A DNA stretch of 10,743 nt from Nautiliaceae bacterium (lineage in GTDB: Bacteria > Campylobacterota > Campylobacteria > Campylobacterales > Nautiliaceae). Numbering within the stretch: position 1 is the stretch's first letter; each line of letters begins with the position of its first letter. Position numbers and translations under genes: made by a program. Below are positions 6,072 through 10,743 of the stretch, in pieces. The DNA is taken from contig JALVUH010000036.1 in NCBI GenBank assembly GCA_027035735.1, positions 1 to 10,743 of the forward strand, in the 5' to 3' direction. Under the pieces are notes generated by a model. The model ran no database searches. It was not told the origin of the DNA and saw only the letters and a program-made list of their open reading frames with translations.

Positions 6072-6257
6072 ATGGCAAAAAAAAGTATGATTGCTAAAGC
6101 AAAAAGAAAACCAAAATTCAAAGTTAGAGCATACACAAGATGCTCTATTTGTGGTAGAGTTCACTCTGTTTATAGAGATTTTGGTATTTGTAGAATTTGC
6201 CTAAGAAAAATGGCAAATGAGGGATTACTCCCTGGTGTTAAAAAAGCAAGCTGGTAA
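6072..6257 (+). CDS. rpsN: 30S ribosomal protein S14, zinc-binding short type
   Basis: S14 is a late-assembly protein of the small-subunit head. From the ATG at 6072 the product is 61 residues, the length of the zinc-type (C+) S14 and much shorter than the roughly 100-residue zinc-free form. Two Cys-x-x-Cys pairs, Cys24/Cys27 and Cys40/Cys43, make the zinc site. The C-terminus GLLPGVKKASW is typical. A start at 6033 would add 13 residues encoded inside rplE without a matching family N-terminus. The Shine-Dalgarno AAAGGA at 6058-6063 points to 6072, where the family start MAKKSMI is found. One base separates it from the rplE stop. Confidence 0.97.
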   Translation: MAKKSMIAKAKRKPKFKVRAYTRCSICGRVHSVYRDFGICRICLRKMANEGLLPGVKKASW

Positions 6258-6269
6258 AAGGACTGCAAC

Positions 6270-6665
6270 ATGATGAATGATATTATTGCTGATGGATTAA
6301 CTAGAATTAGAAATGCAGCACAAAGAAAAATGGAAGTTACAACACTTAACCATTCAAAATTGATGGAAGATATTTTAAAAGTATTTGAACAAAAAGGTTA
6401 TATTGAAGGTTATAAAATTATTGAAGATGGAAATAAAAAATTTATCAATGTAACACTTAAATATGATGAAAACGGGAACTCTGTTATTAATGAAGTAAAA
6501 AGAGTTTCTAAACCTGGTAGAAGGGTTTATAAAGGTTATCAAGATATTAAAAGATTTAAAAATGGTTTTGGTACACTTGTTGTTTCAACTAATAAAGGTG
6601 TGCTTCCAAATGATGAAGCTTACAAACTTAAAGTTGGTGGCGAAGTAATTTGTAGTATTTGGTAA
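6270..6665 (+). CDS. rpsH: 30S ribosomal protein S8
   Basis: S8 is a primary binder of 16S rRNA (helices 21/25) and in E. coli is the autogenous repressor of the spc operon. The product is 131 residues. It opens MMNDIIADGLTRIRNAAQRK, and the C-terminal rRNA-binding half includes KRVSKPGRRVYKG at about 77-89 and VVSTNKGVLPNDEA at about 104-117, ending GGEVICSIW. Two adjacent ATGs are possible (6270, 6273). AGGA at 6259-6262 gives 7 nt to the first and 10 nt to the second, so the first is chosen. The gap after rpsN is 12 nt. Confidence 0.97.
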   Translation: MMNDIIADGLTRIRNAAQRKMEVTTLNHSKLMEDILKVFEQKGYIEGYKIIEDGNKKFINVTLKYDENGNSVINEVKRVSKPGRRVYKGYQDIKRFKNGFGTLVVSTNKGVLPNDEAYKLKVGGEVICSIW

Positions 6666-6683
6666 AAACTATAAGGAGAGTTA

Positions 6684-7220
6684 ATGAGTAGAATAGGTAA
6701 ACAACCCGTAAAGTTAGCTTCTGGCCTTGAAGCTAAACTTGAAGGGAATAAATTAATTATTAAAAAAGGCCAAGATGAAAAAATTATTGATACAAAAGGT
6801 GTTGTAAAAGTTAATATTGAAGGTGATACTTTAACTTTTGAACCGGCTGAAGAATCTAAATTTGCTAAAGCTATGTGGGGAACTGTTAGAGCTTTAGCAA
6901 ATAATGCTGTTATAGGGTTAACTAAAGGATTTGAAAAGAAACTTGAAGTAAATGGTGTTGGTTATAGAGCTCAAGTTAAAGGTAATGTTTTAGAATTACA
7001 ACTTGGATATTCACACCCTATTAATTATGAAATTCCAAAAGGTATTACTATTACAGTTGAAAAAAATATTATAACTGTAAAAGGTACTGACAAACAACAA
7101 GTAGGTCAAGTAGCAGCTGAAATTAGAAGCTTTAGAAAACCTGAACCTTATAAAGGTAAAGGTATTAAATATGTTGATGAACATATTATTAGAAAAGCTG
7201 GTAAAACAGCTAAAAAATAA
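6684..7220 (+). CDS. rplF: 50S ribosomal protein L6
   Basis: L6 binds 23S rRNA near the sarcin-ricin loop, close to where translation factors act. The product is 178 residues, standard length, built of two similar alpha/beta domains at about 1-82 and 83-170. It opens MSRIGKQPV and carries the C-terminal signature PEPYKGKGIKY at about 153-163. AAGGAG at 6673-6678 lies 5 nt before the ATG. The 18-nt gap after rpsH is the second largest in the operon but holds nothing beyond this ribosome-binding site. Confidence 0.97.
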   Translation: MSRIGKQPVKLASGLEAKLEGNKLIIKKGQDEKIIDTKGVVKVNIEGDTLTFEPAEESKFAKAMWGTVRALANNAVIGLTKGFEKKLEVNGVGYRAQVKGNVLELQLGYSHPINYEIPKGITITVEKNIITVKGTDKQQVGQVAAEIRSFRKPEPYKGKGIKYVDEHIIRKAGKTAKK

Positions 7221-7229
7221 GGGTGAGAG

Positions 7230-7595
7230 ATGAGAAGAAGTAAAGCATTAGCTAAAAGAGATTTAAGAAGACTTAAAAGAAAAAGAAGAATTAGAGGTAG
7301 AATTAGTGGAACAGCTGTTCAACCAAGAGTTACTATTTATAAATCAAATAGATATTTAATTATCCAAGCTATTGATGATACAAAAGGTCATACTTTAGTT
7401 TACTTAAATACTGCTCATACTGAAGAAAAAATTCCTTCAAATATTGAAGGAGCAAAAAAAGCGGCAGCTATTTTTGCAAATAAATTAAAAGAAGCAAATA
7501 TTGAGAAAATTTCTTTTGATAGAAATGGATATAAATATCATGGTGTAGTTGCAGCATTTGCAGATACTCTAAGAGAAAATGGTATAAAACTGTAA
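7230..7595 (+). CDS. rplR: 50S ribosomal protein L18
   Basis: L18 binds 5S rRNA and, with L5 and L25-type proteins, mounts it on the central protuberance. The product is 121 residues. A very basic N-terminal segment (about 2-24, dominated by Arg and Lys) is followed by the RISGTAVQPRVTIYKSNRYL region at about 24-43. The C-terminal signature FDRNGYKYHGVVAAFADTLR lies at about 96-115 and the chain ends GIKL. The ATG follows a GGGTGAGAG ribosome-binding region (7221-7229), a weaker match with short spacing. The rplF stop is only 9 nt upstream, so coupled initiation may help. Confidence 0.96.
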   Translation: MRRSKALAKRDLRRLKRKRRIRGRISGTAVQPRVTIYKSNRYLIIQAIDDTKGHTLVYLNTAHTEEKIPSNIEGAKKAAAIFANKLKEANIEKISFDRNGYKYHGVVAAFADTLRENGIKL

Positions 7596-7607
7596 AGGAA
7601 ATGGCAA

Positions 7608-8081
7608 ATGGCTAAAAGAGAAGTAATAAAAGATATAAATAGAGAAGAATTTGAAGAAGTAGTTGTTAATATAGGTAGAATTACTAAGGTTGTTAAAGGT
7701 GGTAGAAGATTTAGATTTAATGCCTTAGTAGTTGTTGGAAATAAAAAAGGAATTGTTGGAGTTGGAACTGGAAAAGCTAAAGAAGTTCCAGATGCAATAA
7801 GAAAAGCAATTGATGATGCATTCAAAAATCTTGTAAAAATTGAAGGTATTCATGGAAATACTATCAATCATGATGTTCAAGCTAAATTTAATGCATCAAA
7901 AATTTTACTTAAACCAGCAAGTGAAGGTACAGGGTTAATTGCTGGTGGTGCGGTAAGACCTGTACTTGAACTTGTAGGTATTAAAGATATTCTTTCAAAA
8001 TCTCTTGGTTCAAATGAACCACATAACCTTGTAAGAGCTACTATTAAAGCTCTACAAATGATTAAAAGTAAAAAGGCGTAA
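7608..8081 (+). CDS. rpsE: 30S ribosomal protein S5
   Basis: S5 sits at the mRNA entry channel near S3 and S4 and influences decoding accuracy; its altered forms give spectinomycin resistance in other bacteria. The product is 157 residues. The N-terminal double-stranded-RNA-binding-like domain has VVKGGRRFRFNALVVVGN at about 28-45 and GVGTGKAKEVPDAIRKA at about 51-67. The C-terminal domain has PASEGTGLIAGGAVRPVLEL at about 103-122 and the GSNEPHNLVRAT motif at about 134-145. AAAGG at 7594-7598 fits the ATG at 7608. An out-of-frame ATG at 7601 would yield only a four-codon frame. rplO follows after 2 nt, with no rpmD in between. Confidence 0.97.
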   Translation: MAKREVIKDINREEFEEVVVNIGRITKVVKGGRRFRFNALVVVGNKKGIVGVGTGKAKEVPDAIRKAIDDAFKNLVKIEGIHGNTINHDVQAKFNASKILLKPASEGTGLIAGGAVRPVLELVGIKDILSKSLGSNEPHNLVRATIKALQMIKSKKA

Positions 8082-8083
8082 CC

Positions 8084-8476
8084 ATGGCACTTAATAATTT
8101 AAAACCAGCTTGTGGTTCAACTCATAAAACAAAAAGAGTGGGTAGAGGTCCTGCTAGTGGATATGGTAAAACTGCAGGTAGAGGTCAAAAAGGTCAAAAA
8201 TCAAGAACTGGGTATTCTGTAAAAAGAGGTTTTGAAGGTGGACAAACTCCACTTCAAAGAAGACTTCCTAAAGTTGGATTTAGAAGTAGAAGAGAAAAAC
8301 CTCAAGCTATTAATGTAGATAAAATTACTGCTATTGCAGAATTAAATGAAATAACTATGGAAACTCTTGCTAATGTAGTTAAAATTAAAGCTAAAAAAGT
8401 TAAACTTATTGGTAGTAAAGCAAAAGAATTAAAAGATAAAATAAAAGACGCTAATATTACTACTTCTGGAAAGTAA
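8084..8476 (+). CDS. rplO: 50S ribosomal protein L15
   Basis: L15 is a late-assembly protein with an extended glycine/arginine-rich N-terminus threading through 23S rRNA. The product is 130 residues, shorter than E. coli L15, mainly through a reduced C-terminus. It opens MALNNLKPACGSTHKTKRVGRG. GKTAGRGQKGQKSRTGY spans about 28-44, and FEGGQTPLQRRLPKVGF about 50-66. The globular C-terminal half (about 75-130) is Lys/Ile rich and ends in TTSGK. AAAAGG at 8071-8076 gives 7 nt spacing. The gene directly follows rpsE, where most bacteria have rpmD, and directly precedes secY. Confidence 0.96.
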   Translation: MALNNLKPACGSTHKTKRVGRGPASGYGKTAGRGQKGQKSRTGYSVKRGFEGGQTPLQRRLPKVGFRSRREKPQAINVDKITAIAELNEITMETLANVVKIKAKKVKLIGSKAKELKDKIKDANITTSGK

Positions 8477-8480
8477 GGGT

Positions 8481-9740
8481 ATGAATCCGTTAGCTAAGAA
8501 AATTTTAATTACCCTTGGCTTTCTTCTTATTTATAGAGTTTTAGCATATGTTCCTGTGCCAGGGGTAAATTTGGATGTATTAAAAGATTTTTTCAGTATG
8601 CATCAACATGATGCACTTGGTATGCTTAATATGTTTAGTGGTAACGCAGTAAAAAGAATGAGTATTATTGCTCTTGGTGTTATGCCTTATATTACTGCTT
8701 CTATTATTATGGAACTGCTAGCTGCTACTTTTCCAAGTTTAGGAGAACTTAAAAAAGATTCTCAAGGATTTCAAAAATATTTGAAAATCATTAAATATTC
8801 AACTGTAGCAATTGCGTTTATTCAAGCAATTGGTATTTCAATTGGACTTACTTCTATGACTGGTAGAGGCGGTGAGAGTGCCGTAATGATAAATACTACT
8901 ACATTTGTTATTTTAACTTCTATTACGATGACAGCTGGTACAATGTTTTTAGTGTGGATTGGAGAACAAATAAGTGATAGAGGTATAGGTAATGGTATTA
9001 GTTTAATTATTTTTGCTGGAATTGTAAGTTCAATACCAAGTGCAATTATTGGAACAATTAATTTAGTAGATGTAGGAGAACTAAGCGTTATAGGTCTTTT
9101 ATTTATTTTATTTATAGTAATAGCAACTGTTACATTTATTATTTATGTAGAATTGGCTGAGAGAAGAATACCTATTTCTTATCAGAAAAAAGTATTAATG
9201 CAAAATAGATTCAAAAGAATTATGAATTATATTCCTGTAAAAGTAAATATTAGTGGAGTAATTCCACCAATTTTTGCAAGTGCTATTTTAATGTTTCCTT
9301 TGACTTTATTAAATAGTGTTCAAAATCCAGTTTTGGTTGAAATTAGAGATTTATTAAATCCAAATGGATATCTTTTTCATATATTAGAATTTGCTTTAGT
9401 TATTTTCTTTGCATATTTTTATACAAGTATTGTATTTAATGCAAAAGAGATAGCAGAAAATTTAAAAAGACAAGGTGGATTTATTCCAGGAATAAGACCA
9501 GGTGAACAAACTATTAAATTTCTAAATCAAGTAGCAAATAGACTTACATTTTGGGGCGCTTTATATTTAGGAATTATTACTGTTTTACCATGGTTACTTG
9601 TAAAAATTTTAGGTATTAATTTTTATTTTGGTGGAACAGCAGTACTTATTGTAGTTCAGGTTGCAATTGATACTATGAGAAAAATTCAAGCGCAAATTAC
9701 TATGCAAAAATATGATACTTTATCAGTTACGGGGCTTTAA
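8481..9740 (+). CDS. secY: Preprotein translocase subunit SecY
   Basis: SecY is the pore-forming inner-membrane subunit of the SecYEG channel, moving unfolded proteins out of or into the membrane with SecA or the ribosome. The product is 419 residues with ten hydrophobic segments, at about 5-25, 62-83, 107-125, 141-160, 171-193, 203-223, 258-278, 299-320, 355-375 and 380-397. The plug region with LNMFSGNA is at about 49-56. GEQISDRGIGNGISLI lies at about 161-176, the cytosolic AERRIPISYQKK at about 226-237, and GGFIPGIRPGEQT at about 332-344. Arg339 corresponds to the essential Arg357 of E. coli. The N-terminus before the first helix is very short, a trait of Campylobacterota. The ribosome-binding site is weak (GGAAAG at 8468-8473), so coupling to rplO, 4 nt upstream, is likely. 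Confidence 0.98.
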   Translation: MNPLAKKILITLGFLLIYRVLAYVPVPGVNLDVLKDFFSMHQHDALGMLNMFSGNAVKRMSIIALGVMPYITASIIMELLAATFPSLGELKKDSQGFQKYLKIIKYSTVAIAFIQAIGISIGLTSMTGRGGESAVMINTTTFVILTSITMTAGTMFLVWIGEQISDRGIGNGISLIIFAGIVSSIPSAIIGTINLVDVGELSVIGLLFILFIVIATVTFIIYVELAERRIPISYQKKVLMQNRFKRIMNYIPVKVNISGVIPPIFASAILMFPLTLLNSVQNPVLVEIRDLLNPNGYLFHILEFALVIFFAYFYTSIVFNAKEIAENLKRQGGFIPGIRPGEQTIKFLNQVANRLTFWGALYLGIITVLPWLLVKILGINFYFGGTAVLIVVQVAIDTMRKIQAQITMQKYDTLSVTGL

Positions 9741-9751
9741 GCCCTATTTTT
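9732..9751 (+). terminator. Weak terminator-like hairpin at the secY/map junction
   Basis: GGGCT at 9732-9736 and AGCCC at 9740-9744 form a 5-bp, G+C-rich stem with a TTA loop, followed by TATTTTT at 9745-9751. It overlaps the secY stop codon (9738-9740), and the remaining tract runs into the gap before map. The stem is short, so termination is probably partial. A ribosome finishing secY would cover the stem and suppress it. It may act as an attenuator lowering map and infA transcription, or only as an mRNA 3'-end stabiliser. Confidence 0.4.
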
Positions 9752-9766
9752 ATTAGGAGAATATAT

Positions 9767-10525
9767 ATGGCAATTCCGATTAGAAAACCTGCTGAGATTG
9801 AAAAAATTAAAATCCCTGCTAAAGTTGTTGGCCAGACTTTAAAACTTTTAAGAGAGAATGCAAAACCTGGTATTACCCCAATTGAGCTTGATAAAATGGC
9901 AGAAGATTTTATAAGAAGTAAAGGTGGAAGACCTGCTTTTAAAGGTTTATATGATTTCCCAAATAGTGTATGTATTAGTAGAAATGGAGTGGTTATTCAT
10001 GGAATACCAGATAATGAACCTTTAAAAGAAGGTGAAGTTGTTGGTTTTGATGTAGGAGTGGAAATAGATGGATGGTATGGAGATGCTGCTATTACAGTAG
10101 GTATTGGTAATATTGATGAAAAATATAAAAAAATGATAGATGTAGCAAAAGGTGCATTATATCATGCTATTGAAAATATAAAACCTGGCATGAGATATAA
10201 ACAAATAAGTAAGCTTATTGAAGATTATATTACTTCTCATGGATTTGTTCCTCTTAAAGGTTATAGTGGTCATGGTATTGGAAGAAAACCTCATGAAGAG
10301 CCTCAGATATTAAATTATGTAGAAGGAAAACCAAATCAAGGTGAAAAAGTTAAAAATGGGCATGTTTTCTGTCTTGAACCTATGATTTGTCAAAAAAGTG
10401 GTGAGCCAATATTAGCTGATAATGGATGGGATGTTTATTGTGAAGATTTAGGAGTAGGAGTACATTATGAGCATCAAGTTGCAATACTTAATAATAAAGC
10501 AATAATTTTAACAGAGGAGAATTAA
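9767..10525 (+). CDS. map: Type I methionine aminopeptidase
   Basis: Map is a cytosolic metalloenzyme that removes the initiator methionine from new proteins whose second residue is small. Many proteins encoded here begin Met-Ala, Met-Ser, Met-Gly or Met-Pro and should be substrates. The product is 252 residues, about the length of the E. coli enzyme, with the pita-bread fold. The five metal ligands are present: Asp95 and Asp106 (in GFDVGVEIDGWYGDAA), His169 (GYSGHGIGR), Glu204 (CLEPM) and Glu235 (HYEHQVAI). The active-site histidines are His78 and His176. There is no N-terminal extension, so it is subtype Ia-like. AGGAG at 9755-9759 gives 7 nt spacing. It follows secY directly, without the adk gene found there in many Gram-positive bacteria. 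Confidence 0.97.
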   Translation: MAIPIRKPAEIEKIKIPAKVVGQTLKLLRENAKPGITPIELDKMAEDFIRSKGGRPAFKGLYDFPNSVCISRNGVVIHGIPDNEPLKEGEVVGFDVGVEIDGWYGDAAITVGIGNIDEKYKKMIDVAKGALYHAIENIKPGMRYKQISKLIEDYITSHGFVPLKGYSGHGIGRKPHEEPQILNYVEGKPNQGEKVKNGHVFCLEPMICQKSGEPILADNGWDVYCEDLGVGVHYEHQVAILNNKAIILTEEN

Positions 10526-10743
10526 ATGGCAAAAGACGTTTTAGAAGTAGATGGAACTGTTACAGAAGCACTTCCAAATGCTATGTTTAAAGTTAAGCTT
10601 GATGGACTTAATAAAGAAGTTTTATGTCATATAAGTGGAAAAATTAGAATGAACTATATAAAAATTGTTCCAGGAGATAAAGTAAAAGTTGAAATTAATC
10701 CTTATAGTTTAGATAAAGGAAGAATTACATATAGATATAAATA
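10526..10743 (+). CDS. infA: Translation initiation factor IF-1 (stop codon cut by window end)
   Basis: IF-1 binds the A site of the 30S subunit during initiation and helps IF-2 and IF-3 select the initiator tRNA. All 72 residues, the usual length, are encoded by 10526-10741: it opens MAKDVLEVDGTV, has the OB-fold/S1-like core with CHISGKIRMNYIKIVPGD at about 34-51, and ends SLDKGRITYRYK. The last two bases of the window are TA, the likely beginning of a TAA stop, so the protein is complete although the gene is formally partial. The ATG abuts the map stop codon with no gap, and GAGGAGA at 10514-10520 gives 5 nt spacing. In this phylum rpmJ (L36) and the alpha-operon genes usually follow. Confidence 0.95.
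   Translation, partial: MAKDVLEVDGTVTEALPNAMFKVKLDGLNKEVLCHISGKIRMNYIKIVPGDKVKVEINPYSLDKGRITYRYK

Noticed and set aside
7601..7615. Four-codon frame (ATG GCA AAT GGC TAA) overlapping the rpsE start
   Set aside because: It could be imagined as a regulatory minigene, but the Shine-Dalgarno is only 2 nt from this ATG and fits the rpsE ATG at 7608 better. Probably chance.
7538..7825. Minus-strand open frame of 95 codons opposite rplR/rpsE
   Set aside because: Antisense to two conserved genes; its hydrophobic, Pro/Thr/Ser-rich sequence is explained as the complement of those genes.
7925..7967. Inverted repeat GTACAGG / CCTGTAC in rpsE with a 25-nt loop
   Set aside because: Seven base pairs with a long loop are expected by chance in a window of this size, and no regulatory role is suggested by its position inside the conserved S5 C-terminal domain.
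9661..9720. Possible internal promoter near the end of secY (TTGCAA at 9661, TATGAT near 9711)
   Set aside because: The spacing between the boxes is wrong for sigma70, and such hexamers are frequent in A+T-rich coding DNA.
1..10743. A novel system, mobile element, CRISPR array, RNA gene or foreign cargo
   Set aside because: Every stretch is accounted for by conserved translation and secretion genes of uniform base composition. No gap exceeds 26 nt inside the operon, and no unknown protein is present.

Overview
This window is a single, uninterrupted ribosomal-protein operon. It is the bacterial S10 cluster joined directly to the spc cluster, followed by the protein-export gene secY, the methionine aminopeptidase gene map and the translation initiation factor gene infA. 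All 23 genes are on the + strand. The DNA is A+T rich, roughly one third G+C by eye. Arginine is written almost only with AGA. The gene order matches Campylobacterota (the former Epsilonproteobacteria): no rpmD (L30) between rpsE and rplO, no adk between secY and map, a short zinc-type S14, and a SecY with a very short N-terminus. The protein sequences resemble that phylum, and by general impression its vent-dwelling Nautiliales (Nautilia, Caminibacter, Lebetimonas). The phylum is fairly secure; the order is a guess.

Layout. Positions 1-97 hold the end of a small terminator-like hairpin, a good sigma70-type promoter (-35 at 27-32, perfect -10 at 50-55) and a short leader of about 40 nt with a hairpin. 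Positions 104-4898 are the S10 part: rpsJ, rplC, rplD, rplW, rplB, rpsS, rplV, rpsC, rplP, rpmC, rpsQ. Two bases later the spc part starts: rplN, rplX, rplE, rpsN, rpsH, rplF, rplR, rpsE, rplO (4901-8476). secY (8481-9740) follows after 4 nt. A 26-nt gap, the largest in the operon, carries a weak terminator-like hairpin before map (9767-10525). infA begins immediately after the map stop codon, and the window ends two bases into its stop codon.

How the genes work together. Twenty products are structural proteins of the small or large ribosomal subunit. SecY is the channel that receives membrane and secreted proteins from the ribosome. Map removes the initiator methionine from new chains. IF-1 acts in initiation on the 30S subunit. 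Gene spacing is extremely tight: several stop/start overlaps (ATGA, TAATG), a 23-nt overlap rpsC/rplP and a 14-nt overlap rplP/rpmC. This points to translational coupling and balanced output. Most genes have a Shine-Dalgarno sequence overlapping or just before the upstream stop codon.

Four or five genes look better started slightly downstream of the longest open frame (rpsJ, rplB, rplV, rpmC, rpsN), judged from ribosome-binding-site spacing and family N-termini. I found no mobile elements, CRISPR, RNA genes, broken genes or unknown proteins. No previously undescribed system is visible. The points worth a second look are the compact 5' leader, the secY/map hairpin, and a few hairpins inside coding sequence.
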